This document shows positions 8,201 to 15,180 of a stretch of DNA of 29,985 nt, one piece after another (the first letter of the stretch is position 1; the number at the start of each line of letters is the position of its first letter). The position numbers were made by a program, and so were the translations under genes. Below the pieces are notes generated by a model. That model made no database searches. It had not been told where the DNA came from and saw only the letters and a program-made list of their open reading frames with translations. Source of the DNA: Flavobacteriaceae bacterium UBA5534 (GTDB lineage: Bacteria > Bacteroidota > Bacteroidia > Flavobacteriales > Flavobacteriaceae); contig DINS01000003.1 of assembly GCA_002426015.1 (NCBI GenBank), forward strand, positions 32,338 to 62,322, given 5' to 3'.

Positions 8201-8577
8201 GCGATAATCAATTGGAAGCTGTTACAAGAAGATGGCAACAGCCAGGTGACATTACCGACATCCCAAGAGCCACATTGGATCCAATAGCTGCTGCGCAGAA
8301 CAAGCGAGTTTCTTCTCGATTTATTGAGGACGGTTCTTATTTAAGGGTTAAAAATATCACTTTAGGATATACGCTTAACAAGGAGACCATGAAAGAAACA
8401 ATGTTCAACAGTATTCGATTTTATTTCAGTGTCCAAAATTTATTCACCTTTACCAATTATACTGGTCTCGATCCTGAAGTCAATTATCGAGGTGATGACA
8501 ATTCGGTCATTGGTACTGACTTCTTTACCTATCCGCAAGCACAAACATTCACTTTTGGAGTTAATTTAAAATTATGA
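5281..8577 (+). CDS. SusC/RagA-type TonB-dependent outer-membrane transporter with STN domain
   Basis: This 1098-residue protein is a large TonB-dependent importer. The signal peptide lies around residues 23-46 (hydrophobic core RALLLLMTFGLSSVFA, ending NAQ). An STN domain follows at about 48-120 (VNDVSLEELFKEIQNKSEFI), the module that passes a signal to FecR. The carboxypeptidase-regulatory-like domain is at about 138-208 (NGTVVDEQGVPLAGATVIIK). A TonB-box-like segment is at 215-224 (LSEVVVIGYG), and the plug runs from about 226 to 355 (NGIVLITTKRG near its end). The rest is the barrel, ending in FGVNLKL. SusC proteins import oligosaccharides, or peptides in RagA-type members, across the outer membrane with a SusD lid. 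The stop codon overlaps the SusD start as ATGA, indicating translational coupling. The downstream peptidases suggest a peptide-like cargo. The family assignment is very secure and the substrate is inferred. Confidence 0.96.
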   Translation: MNKYENLYPNHRIKSFRYHLLHMIRALLLLMTFGLSSVFANSSNAQTKIDINVNDVSLEELFKEIQNKSEFIFFYKDDVLHHKVSLKLKNATLPTILDKAFENTNLTYVIDNRQVVIKEDQTISIKPTNSTAKSQDKTINGTVVDEQGVPLAGATVIIKGTSKGVTTDFDGNFELKVPNDATTLVISYLGFVTQEVNIVGKTNVEVKMAADNLALSEVVVIGYGTERKALLTGAVSAIKSEQVEDLPVSGVDGILQGQAAGVQVSQNSGTPGGEMSVRIRGLSSISGSSQPLYIIDGIPVTTGDFGQIGYSGQGASALTDLNPSDIESISILKDASSTAIYGARASNGIVLITTKRGKAQKAVVNVNVYTGVQRVWNTLDMLDARQWMEYRNDLTNSTVFTQEQMNNITIDTDWQDIIFRTAPINSYEISTIGGSEKTKFYVGGTLFKQTGILIGTDYKRLNGRVNLDHKLSDKFTIGTSIGLTYAKTDRVESDQTLHGPLPNGISTPAIFPVYNEDGTYNQQGPYSNAVSIANEAINQNFSYRTNSNVYLDYNILPNLTFTTKWGVDFLHFREHAFESTKTVQGARYNGLGFETNTDVTNIVSNNIFKYKTDFGDHKMELLAGYSFESYAYRSSFIRGQDYADDNLQYISAASTIVSATANATDTGLRSYLGRANYNYKDKYLLDVSGRFDTSTKFGENNRTGFFPAASVAWRISQEDFMQNVNFISDLKIRASYGLTGNDDISPFLFSELYGNTSYGGQPAVYPSNIPNPDLKWESTAQLNLGLNLGFFNDRLTITADYYDKQTNDLLLSRPLPPSSGFSSITENVGKVENKGIEISVASQNFVGDFNWSTQFNISGNRNKVLELYNGQPIDDIGRGGNRIMEGQPIGIFYSFESLGVDPSTGDIVYADTNFDGVITSEDRTIVGNPHPDFIGGLTNNFSYKGFDLSIFLQGSYGNDVFHGSRLFLESLQGGDNQLEAVTRRWQQPGDITDIPRATLDPIAAAQNKRVSSRFIEDGSYLRVKNITLGYTLNKETMKETMFNSIRFYFSVQNLFTFTNYTGLDPEVNYRGDDNSVIGTDFFTYPQAQTFTFGVNLKL

Positions 8578-9905
8578 TCATGAAGAAGATAATCCTAATA
8601 GTTTTGGTATTAATGACAGCAATGTCCTGTGATACCTTGGAGGTGGAACCACAAAATTCCATTCCAGCAGATGAAGCCTTTCAAACAAAAGAAGATATCG
8701 AACGAGGTATTTTGGGTGCCTATGCAAGTTTTCAGAGTTTAAGTTATTATGGCAGGACCTATAGTATTTTCTCCGATTTGGCAGCCGATAACTTATCCCA
8801 TCCTGTGGACGCAACTGCCACAGAGTATGCTGAAGTGGACAATAATAACATACTTCCAGAAAACGGTTCTGTTTCAGGTATTTGGAGAATGCCTTACGAT
8901 GGTATCAATGTTGCCAATAACGTGATTGTCAAGGTCCCAACGATTCCGGATATGTCTGAATCGGAACGGAATGAGGCATTAGCCGAATTGTATTTTATTC
9001 GAGGGTTGAACCATTTTAATTTATTAAATTATTTTGGAGCTATTCCTTTAAGATTGAGTCCGACAGTAGGAGTCAACAATCTCGATGCACCACGGGATCC
9101 TGTCAATGAAGTATATGCTAAAATTATTCAAGACCTGACCTTTGCATCTGTTAATTTGCCAACTTCTGGCGAAAAGACAAGAGCAACAAGATATGCTGCA
9201 AAAGCGATGTTGGCAAGAGTGTTTCTTTATAAAGGGGACTATGCGCAAGCTGCAGCTATGGCAACAGAAGTCATTCAAAATGGCGGATATACCTTATTGC
9301 CAAACTACTCTGACATTTTTGCTGATGACGCATCGGCTGAATCCATTTTTGAAATCTATTTTTCAGAAACCGAAAGAAATAGAATCGCAGAGTACAATTT
9401 TCCACATTCGTTAAACGGTAGACGAGAAGTTGAACCATCGGAAAGCCTTTTAACTGCGTATGAGGCTAATGATGAGCGCTATGCGGCAAGTGTAGCTTTT
9501 GAAGGAGTACAGGCCTATGCCATTAAGTATGATGATTTAAGCCTTGGCGCTGATAATTTCATTGTTATCCGATTGGCTGAAATGTATTTAATTAGAGCAG
9601 AAGCCAAAACACGTTTAAATGGAAACATAGATGATATCAAAAGTGATATCAACATGATAAGACAAAGAGCAAATTTAAACAGTACCAACGCATCAACATA
9701 TCCTCAATTACTAACTGCTATTGAAAAGGAAAGACGCGTGGAATTCGCTTTTGAAGGCCAACGTTGGTTCGATTTGGTTAGAACAGGAAGAGCGATTGAA
9801 GTACTGCCAAATGTAACAAGTGTTAATCAAACTTTGTTCCCAATACCGTCAGATGAATTACAAGCCAACAGCCATCCAGGAATGACTCAAAATCCAGGAT
9901 ATTAA
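8574..9905 (+). CDS. SusD/RagB-family surface lipoprotein
   Basis: This 443-residue lipoprotein is the substrate-capturing lid of the SusC partner. The N-terminus MIMKKIILIVLVLMTAMSC is a lipoprotein signal peptide with the lipid-accepting Cys at residue 19. The following CDTLEVEP is acidic, as in Bacteroidota lipoproteins exported to the surface. SusD features are the early helix pair (AELYFIRGLNHFNLLNYFG), the TPR-like middle (KAMLARVFLYKGDYAQAAAM), and the C-terminal EMYLIRAEAKTRLNG and ERRVEFAFEGQRWFDLVRTG motifs. It is shorter than typical glycan-binding SusD proteins of about 500-550 residues. Translation can start at 8574 (overlapping the susC stop) or at the in-frame ATG at 8580. The next gene follows after 26 bases. 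Confidence 0.95.
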   Translation: MIMKKIILIVLVLMTAMSCDTLEVEPQNSIPADEAFQTKEDIERGILGAYASFQSLSYYGRTYSIFSDLAADNLSHPVDATATEYAEVDNNNILPENGSVSGIWRMPYDGINVANNVIVKVPTIPDMSESERNEALAELYFIRGLNHFNLLNYFGAIPLRLSPTVGVNNLDAPRDPVNEVYAKIIQDLTFASVNLPTSGEKTRATRYAAKAMLARVFLYKGDYAQAAAMATEVIQNGGYTLLPNYSDIFADDASAESIFEIYFSETERNRIAEYNFPHSLNGRREVEPSESLLTAYEANDERYAASVAFEGVQAYAIKYDDLSLGADNFIVIRLAEMYLIRAEAKTRLNGNIDDIKSDINMIRQRANLNSTNASTYPQLLTAIEKERRVEFAFEGQRWFDLVRTGRAIEVLPNVTSVNQTLFPIPSDELQANSHPGMTQNPGY

Positions 9906-9931
9906 AAAATATAATTTTAAAAATTTTTCAC

Positions 9932-11278
9932 ATGAAAACGACATTTCAAAATTACATACTTTTAGCCTTTCTATCTTTTGCATTTGTAGCCTGTCAAAAG
10001 GACGATGTATTACCTCCACAGTCACAGGCAGAGTTTTCGGCAAGCGCTACGACTGTAAAGGTAGGCGAGGAAATTCAGTTTACCAATACCTCACAAAACG
10101 CCACTGCCTATTTATGGAGTTTTGGTGATGGGACGACATCCCACGAAGTATCACCAAGAAAAACATACCTGTCAAGTGATGTTTTTTTGGTCAGTTTAGT
10201 GTCGACCGGAGCTGGTGGTTCAACCATTTCCAATATGGAAATTACGGTCACACCAGCTAGTGGCTTTACGGTTGAGGATGAGGAAAACCTAACGGAGGGT
10301 ATTGCAGTACAGTTTACAAACACCTCTCTGGGAGCAACCTCCTATACTTGGTCGTTTGGCGATGCTGCAAATTCAACTTCAACAGAAGAAAACCCGACGT
10401 TCACATATACAACTGACGGGACTTTTACGGTTACATTAATAGCAATAAGTGCTGCAGGTCAAGATACTTTTACCCAAGATGTGGTTATAGGTTCAGCTCC
10501 TGCATCAATCCCAGAATTGTATTATATAGCTCTAGGCGACGAGTTTATAAGAAAATTGACTTTGGATGGTACAGGATCAGTCAGTGATGTTGTAAGTATT
10601 GCTGGGAAAGGTGGTGTAGGCTTGGCTTATGATGATGTCAACGGAAAAATCTATTTCAGTGACTTTGAAGTCTATCCAAACGGTAATATTTGGCGTATGA
10701 ATCTCGATGGTTCAGGTTTAGAAGCCATTGCCACTAATATCGGAGATCCTTATGCTATTGCGTTAGATGTGGCTGGAGGCAAAGTGTATTGGGTAGATGA
10801 CGATGGTAATGTGTCCAAGGCAAATCTTGATGGATCGAATCCGCAAATAGGATTCTTTAATGTGTCTAATGCACAATGGAGAGCGATTGCTTTGGATGTG
10901 GAAAACAACAAAATGTATGTATATGATGTTAATATTGAGGAGGTTTATTCAGTTAATTTAGACGGAACAAACCCTCAAGTGATTATTACAGGAAATTATG
11001 GATACGCATTAATGGTCGATACGGTTAACAATAAAATATATTTTGATGATCAAAATGATGATTTACTGAAAGTAGCCAATCTTGACGGAAGCAATATCCA
11101 AACGGTTGACGCTAACGGAACGCGAATTTATGGGATGGATATCGACTATGATGAAAGTAAAATATATTGGTCAGGACGTGATTCTGGCGAGTTATATCGA
11201 GCCAATCTTGATGGATCTGCAAAAGAAGTTTTAAAAACAGGGATAGCGAGTCCGAGAGGTATCTTCCTAAAAAAATAA
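9932..11278 (+). CDS. Surface lipoprotein with two PKD domains and a YWTD-type beta-propeller
   Basis: This is a 448-residue lipoprotein. The signal peptide ends LSFAFVAC with lipidated Cys21, and the following QKDD matches the lipoprotein export signal known from Capnocytophaga, so cell-surface exposure is likely. PKD domain 1 is at about residues 33-107 (YLWSFGDGTTS) and PKD domain 2 at about 112-187 (YTWSFGDAANS). From about 195 to the end is a six-bladed propeller of LDL-receptor YWTD / DUF5050 type, with repeats such as GKVYWVDDDGNVSKANLDGS, NKIYFDDQNDD and SKIYWSGRDSGELYRANLDG. Such propellers bind other molecules and no catalytic residues are apparent. Its place directly after SusD matches that of the extra surface binding proteins in polysaccharide utilization loci. 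I infer that it holds the polymer or its fragments at the cell surface. The ligand is unknown. Confidence 0.85.
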   Translation: MKTTFQNYILLAFLSFAFVACQKDDVLPPQSQAEFSASATTVKVGEEIQFTNTSQNATAYLWSFGDGTTSHEVSPRKTYLSSDVFLVSLVSTGAGGSTISNMEITVTPASGFTVEDEENLTEGIAVQFTNTSLGATSYTWSFGDAANSTSTEENPTFTYTTDGTFTVTLIAISAAGQDTFTQDVVIGSAPASIPELYYIALGDEFIRKLTLDGTGSVSDVVSIAGKGGVGLAYDDVNGKIYFSDFEVYPNGNIWRMNLDGSGLEAIATNIGDPYAIALDVAGGKVYWVDDDGNVSKANLDGSNPQIGFFNVSNAQWRAIALDVENNKMYVYDVNIEEVYSVNLDGTNPQVIITGNYGYALMVDTVNNKIYFDDQNDDLLKVANLDGSNIQTVDANGTRIYGMDIDYDESKIYWSGRDSGELYRANLDGSAKEVLKTGIASPRGIFLKK

Positions 11279-11289
11279 TAATGTTGTGA

Positions 11290-11338
11290 AATGCCAACCA
11301 TTATTTTCAAAATGATTGAAAATATTTAAACAGGCATT
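11290..11338 (+). promoter_or_regulatory. Nested hairpin between the two propeller lipoprotein genes
   Basis: The inner stem ATTTTCAA (11303-11310) pairs with TTGAAAAT (11316-11323). The outer stem AATGCC (11290-11295) pairs with GGCATT (11333-11338). There is no T run, so it is more likely a transcript-processing or stability element than a terminator. It occupies the largest gap (93 bases) in the cluster downstream of susC. Confidence 0.4.
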
Positions 11339-11371
11339 CCATCTGATAATAAAAACAATAAATATCAACAG

Positions 11372-12505
11372 ATGAAAAGATTACAGATACCAATTTTAAT
11401 AGCACTTATCTTTTGTGTCATATATAGTTGCGGAGAGGATGATTTTCCGGTACCTCCAGCGAGTACAGTTCCGCAATTCACTTATACTATAGATAATGAT
11501 GAGTTTGCGCCTGCAACAGTCACCTTTACAAATATATCCATCGTTCCAGAAACAGTTGGGACGGCTTCCTTCAGTTGGAATTTTGGTGATGGTTCATCTT
11601 CAACCGAAGCTAATCCATCACATTTATATGAAGAGCCTGGTGCCTATACTGTAAATTTGGTGGTGACCACTTCAGTTTCTTTGGAAATTCGCCAAACAAC
11701 AAAGACTATTGTTATTAAAGACCCCAATGCCACAGGTATTCCAATTTATTATACTGATGGCAGCCAAGTGTATGAAAGTTTGATCAACACCCAGGCTCCA
11801 ATCTTTACGCAAGTGCCCAATATTGCTGCACAAGGGTCATACGGAATGGTCTTAGATACAGTTAACATGAAGCTGTACATTAGCGATTATACGGCTGATA
11901 AAATTTACCGTTCCGATTTGGATGGTAGTAATTTTATAGAATTCCGTACAGGAGTTGACCAACCAAATGGGATGGCTATTGACTATCAGGAAAATAAAAT
12001 CTACTGGGATACCAGCAACGGGATACAGCGAGGCGATATGAATAGTACCAATCTTACTCAAAAAGAAGACTTTGTAATAGGTCAACCTAACGACCCAGAC
12101 GGATTGGATATCGATTTGGTCAATAGAAAACTTTATTGGATTAATTATAATGGAGGTGTTTGGTCGAAAAATCTGGATGGAACTGGCCAAGTCGAACTAA
12201 TGCCTGCTGTAGAAGGTGGTAGTATGAAGGTCATTGGCAATCGTATCTATTATGATGAGTATATAGGTTCTGGGGATATTCGTCTAAAATCTGCTAATTT
12301 GGATGGAACAGGGGTTTCAACAATTGCAGTCGGAATAGGAAGGGTGGTTTATGGAATTGCTTATGATGCTCAAAATCAAAAAATTTATTGGGGAGACCGA
12401 TTGACTGATATCATGATGAGGGCAAATCTCGATGGCACCAATCCAGAAGCGTTTTATGCTGCAGGTGGCGATCCAAGAGGAATTGTAATTGGAATTCAAC
12501 AATGA
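11372..12505 (+). CDS. Surface lipoprotein with one PKD domain and a YWTD-type beta-propeller
   Basis: This 377-residue paralogue of the preceding lipoprotein has a single PKD domain. The signal peptide ends IFCVIYSC with lipidated Cys20. The following GEDD is acidic, consistent with surface export. The PKD domain is at about residues 34-116 (FSWNFGDGSSSTEANPSHLY). The propeller runs from about 123 to 377, with YWTD-like blades including NKIYWDTSNGIQRGDM, RKLYWINYNGGVWSKNLDGT and QKIYWGDRLTDIMMRANLDG. The shared architecture and position suggest tandem duplication followed by loss or gain of one PKD domain. The stop overlaps the cyanophycinase start as ATGA, so the two are translationally coupled, which ties this protein to cyanophycin handling. 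No enzymatic motif is seen. A role in binding the polymer is an inference. Confidence 0.85.
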   Translation: MKRLQIPILIALIFCVIYSCGEDDFPVPPASTVPQFTYTIDNDEFAPATVTFTNISIVPETVGTASFSWNFGDGSSSTEANPSHLYEEPGAYTVNLVVTTSVSLEIRQTTKTIVIKDPNATGIPIYYTDGSQVYESLINTQAPIFTQVPNIAAQGSYGMVLDTVNMKLYISDYTADKIYRSDLDGSNFIEFRTGVDQPNGMAIDYQENKIYWDTSNGIQRGDMNSTNLTQKEDFVIGQPNDPDGLDIDLVNRKLYWINYNGGVWSKNLDGTGQVELMPAVEGGSMKVIGNRIYYDEYIGSGDIRLKSANLDGTGVSTIAVGIGRVVYGIAYDAQNQKIYWGDRLTDIMMRANLDGTNPEAFYAAGGDPRGIVIGIQQ

Positions 12506-13365
12506 TGAATATAAAAAGAAAAAGCATATTAACAGCATTCGTTGTTCTAATCAGTACTTTTTGCACAACATCAGTAGTATCACAAGATATTAATAGCAGA
12601 GGAAAGTTATTCATTATAGGTGGTGGCTCTAGGCCATCATCTATGGTGGATCGTATCATCAAAGAGTCTGGTTTAGATAAAGGTGGTTATGGCATTGTAT
12701 TGCCAATGTCGAGTGCAGAGCCTGATTCGGCGGTGTATTATGCCAAAGGACAGTTTACAAAACTGGGCGTTGATAACATTTATGGACTACAGTTTTCAAA
12801 AGACGAAAAACTGACCCAAACAAAATTAGATTCTATTCGTGACGCCAAACTCATTTATATCTCTGGAGGTGACCAAAACCGGTTTATGGAAGTTGTAGAA
12901 GGAACAGACATTGAGAAAGCGATTCATGAAGCTTATCAAAATGGGAGTCTTGTTGGAGGTACAAGTGCTGGAGCTGCAGTGATGAGTAAACTGATGATTA
13001 CTGGCAACGAATTAAAACATCCAGAATACTCATCTACCTTTCGAAATCTAGAAACAGAAAACATCGAAACCAAAACAGGATTGGGATTAATAACAAACGT
13101 CATCATAGACCAACATTTTGTAAAAAGAAGTCGATATAATCGCTTGCTAACAGCAATTATCGATTTTCCTGAATTGATTGGAATCGGTATTGATGAGTCA
13201 ACCGCAATTTTGGTCAAAGGAAATACCATAGAAATTGTTGGTGAATCGCAGGTTGTTGTTCTCAAAAACCCAAAACAATCTTCAAAAACATATAATGATA
13301 AACTTGGAGCAAAAGGCATTATCATCGATATTTATCTTCCAGGTGAGATTTTTACATTAAATTGA
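12502..13365 (+). CDS. Exported cyanophycinase (peptidase family S51)
   Basis: This 287-residue protein starts with a signal peptide (hydrophobic core ILTAFVVLISTF, cleavage near VVSQ28) and matches cyanophycinase, a serine peptidase that cuts the multi-L-arginyl-poly-L-aspartate chain into beta-Asp-Arg dipeptides. GGTSAGAA at 152-159 is the nucleophile elbow with Ser155. GGDQ at 122-125, and DQH at 203-205 followed by Arg209, Arg211 and Arg214, reproduce the pattern I recall from the Synechocystis structure (Gln101, Ser132, Asp172, Gln173, His174, Arg178, Arg180, Arg183), with identical spacing in the DQH-Arg block. GIGIDESTAI at 227-236 is also a family motif. Export indicates activity in the periplasm or outside the cell on foreign polymer. 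No cyanophycin synthetase is present in the window. It overlaps the preceding lipoprotein gene by four bases and the M20 gene follows after four. Confidence 0.92.
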   Translation: MMNIKRKSILTAFVVLISTFCTTSVVSQDINSRGKLFIIGGGSRPSSMVDRIIKESGLDKGGYGIVLPMSSAEPDSAVYYAKGQFTKLGVDNIYGLQFSKDEKLTQTKLDSIRDAKLIYISGGDQNRFMEVVEGTDIEKAIHEAYQNGSLVGGTSAGAAVMSKLMITGNELKHPEYSSTFRNLETENIETKTGLGLITNVIIDQHFVKRSRYNRLLTAIIDFPELIGIGIDESTAILVKGNTIEIVGESQVVVLKNPKQSSKTYNDKLGAKGIIIDIYLPGEIFTLN

Positions 13366-13369
13366 CAGC

Positions 13370-14689
13370 ATGATATTAAAAAAAATAATCTACAAAAGTA
13401 TTCTAATTTGTTTGATGGGAACGTCAGTTGTTTTACATGCACAACAGAATAAACTGGAACGTAAAATCGTGAAATCTGTCGATCAGCATACAGAAGCGTC
13501 TTTAGGGTTGTTAAAAAAAGCTGTCAATATCAATAGTGGCACAATGAATTTTGATGGTGTCAAAAAAGTTGGCGAACTATTCAAGGACGAATTAGATAAG
13601 TTAGGGTTTCAAACAGAACTGACTTCTGGTGAAAGTTATGGTCGCGCTGGCCATTTGATAGCAACAAGAAAAGGAAAGAAAGGCCCAAAACTATTGTTGA
13701 TAGGTCACCTCGACACAGTTTTTGAATTGGATAGTCCGTTTCAGGAATACAAAATGCTCAATGATTCCATAATGAAAGGGCCTGGAGTTTCTGATATGAA
13801 AGGTGGCGATGTCATTATTATTTTAGCCATGAAAGCATTGAAAGACGCTGGTGTTTTAGATGATATGAACATCGAAATCATCATGACTGGTGATGAAGAA
13901 AAGAGTGGTGATCCCATTGAGCTTTCAAAAAAGGATTTGATTGAAGCAGCTATAAGAGCAGATATTGCTTTGGGTTTTGAAAATGCCGATGGAAATTCAA
14001 AAACCATTGTCACTTCACGAAGAGGCTCATCAGATTGGAAACTAACAGTTAATGGTAATGCAGCACATTCTTCTCAAATTTTTACAGATAAAGTTGGGGT
14101 TGGAGCCATTTATGAAGCGTCACGTATTTTAAATGAATTTTATCTACAACTATCAAAAGAAGAAAATTTAACCTTTAATCCTGGTTTTATTATTGGTGGC
14201 ACCACTTTAGAACCAAATGAAGAATTGACAGGTGGTCGTGCTTTTGGCAAGTCAAATGTCGTAGCACAAGAAGTTACGGTAAGAGGTGATATTAGAGCGG
14301 TATCACCAGAACAGTTGCAAAAAGCACAAAGCATAATGAACACTATAGTATCTGCCAATTATCCAAAAACGAATGCTCAAATTATATTTGGGAATGATGG
14401 TTATCCACCTTTGGCATCAACCGATGGCAATAGAATCTTGTTGGAACATTACAATAAAGTTAGTCAAGATTTGGGTTTTGGTACAATCACTGCTGTAAAT
14501 CCACGTAATGCTGGTGCTGCTGATATCTCTTTTACTTCTGGGCATGTAGATATGGCCATTGACGGTTTGGGCTTAACAGGAGGTGCAGATGATCATACCA
14601 TAAATGAAACAGGAAACCTAAACCATGTGTCTGTTCAGGCAAAAAGAGCGGCTGTTTTAATTTACAGATTAGTTAATTTTAAACAGTAA
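13370..14689 (+). CDS. Exported M20 metallopeptidase, carboxypeptidase G2-like
   Basis: This 439-residue di-zinc hydrolase has a signal peptide (ILICLMGTSVVLHAQ, cleavage near residue 25). All expected M20 ligands and catalytic residues can be placed: His113 and Asp115 in GHLDTVF, bridging Asp142 in SDMKGG, general base Glu176 with Glu177 in GDEEKSG, Glu204 in GFENAD, and His409 in ADDHTINE. These positions align almost number-for-number with Pseudomonas carboxypeptidase G2. The dimerisation (lid) domain covers about residues 215-325. Family members remove C-terminal residues or hydrolyse dipeptides. Next to a cyanophycinase the likely substrate is beta-Asp-Arg, giving Asp and Arg. I recall that M20-family beta-aspartyl dipeptide hydrolases (CphZ) occur in cyanophycin gene clusters, but could not check this. 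A hairpin with a T-rich tail follows the stop. Confidence 0.9.
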   Translation: MILKKIIYKSILICLMGTSVVLHAQQNKLERKIVKSVDQHTEASLGLLKKAVNINSGTMNFDGVKKVGELFKDELDKLGFQTELTSGESYGRAGHLIATRKGKKGPKLLLIGHLDTVFELDSPFQEYKMLNDSIMKGPGVSDMKGGDVIIILAMKALKDAGVLDDMNIEIIMTGDEEKSGDPIELSKKDLIEAAIRADIALGFENADGNSKTIVTSRRGSSDWKLTVNGNAAHSSQIFTDKVGVGAIYEASRILNEFYLQLSKEENLTFNPGFIIGGTTLEPNEELTGGRAFGKSNVVAQEVTVRGDIRAVSPEQLQKAQSIMNTIVSANYPKTNAQIIFGNDGYPPLASTDGNRILLEHYNKVSQDLGFGTITAVNPRNAGAADISFTSGHVDMAIDGLGLTGGADDHTINETGNLNHVSVQAKRAAVLIYRLVNFKQ

Positions 14690-14700
14690 TATGTATTTTG

Positions 14701-14737
14701 TCGATGAAAATAAACATTTTATCGATTTTATTTCTTT
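14701..14737 (+). terminator. Predicted terminator at the end of the cyanophycin-utilization cluster
   Basis: TCGATGAAA (14701-14709) pairs with TTTTATCGA (14717-14725), including one G-T pair, around a seven-base loop, and TTTTATTTCTTT follows. It starts 12 bases after the M20 stop codon. Confidence 0.6.
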
Positions 14738-14992
14738 ATTGATTTTAATTTAACATATATTAGCAGTCCTTCATAAGCCCCTAAAATCACTTATTAAGGT
14801 AATTAATCTAATCCATTCATTTAAAAGCGACTTGATCGTTTTTATTTTCCCTCATTTTATTGTAGTGCTATTGGGCTATTCGCTCAAAAATTAATAATCC
14901 ATTCTTCCCTCGAACGGCATTTAGTCATGCCCAAAAATTATTAATTAACTAACAATTATTGTTACTATTAACATAACCCTAAATTAATTAGC
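14738..14992 (+). other. Non-coding leader region before a small exported peptide
   Basis: No reading frame of note and no exact TAnnTTTG box is visible. Two short helices share bases: TTGGGC (14871-14876) with GCCCAA (14929-14934), and GGCAT (14916-14920) with ATGCC (14927-14931). They could not form together. This may be chance in A/T-rich DNA, or a structured 5' leader of the 55-residue ORF that follows. Confidence 0.35.
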
Positions 14993-15160
14993 ATGAAGAC
15001 CCTAAAAATTACTTTATTACTAGCTTTATTTTTATCAGTTTCAAGTCAAACAGATAAAAAACCTACTCAAGATGATGTGAATACTTATAAAGGTACAAAC
15101 ACTCAATATGATTTATTGGCTCATAGTAAAGAAAGAGTGGCATTACCTAGTCAAGGATAA
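14993..15160 (+). CDS. Small exported peptide, 55 residues, unknown function
   Basis: I do not recognise this gene. The ATG at 14993 opens a 55-codon frame with a clear signal peptide (MKTLKITLLLALFLSVSSQ) and a hydrophilic mature part of about 35 residues rich in Thr, Gln, Asp and Lys, with no cysteine. The frame is closed by TAA and followed after 20 bases by a strong terminator, which supports a real monocistronic gene. It lies just upstream of a TPR sensor histidine kinase and after the cyanophycin cluster, separated from both by terminators. A short secreted peptide beside a sensor kinase with a periplasmic TPR domain could be a ligand or a periplasmic accessory of that sensor, but nothing in the sequence proves a link. 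It could also be a spurious frame. Confidence 0.55.
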   Translation: MKTLKITLLLALFLSVSSQTDKKPTQDDVNTYKGTNTQYDLLAHSKERVALPSQG

Positions 15161-15180
15161 AATTTACTATTTAAATTATA

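Noticed and set aside
3087..14689. tRNA-Asp next to the cyanophycin cluster as an integration site of a genomic island
   Set aside because: No second copy of the tRNA 3' end, integrase gene or mobility gene is visible in the window. The cluster has ordinary flavobacterial organisation.
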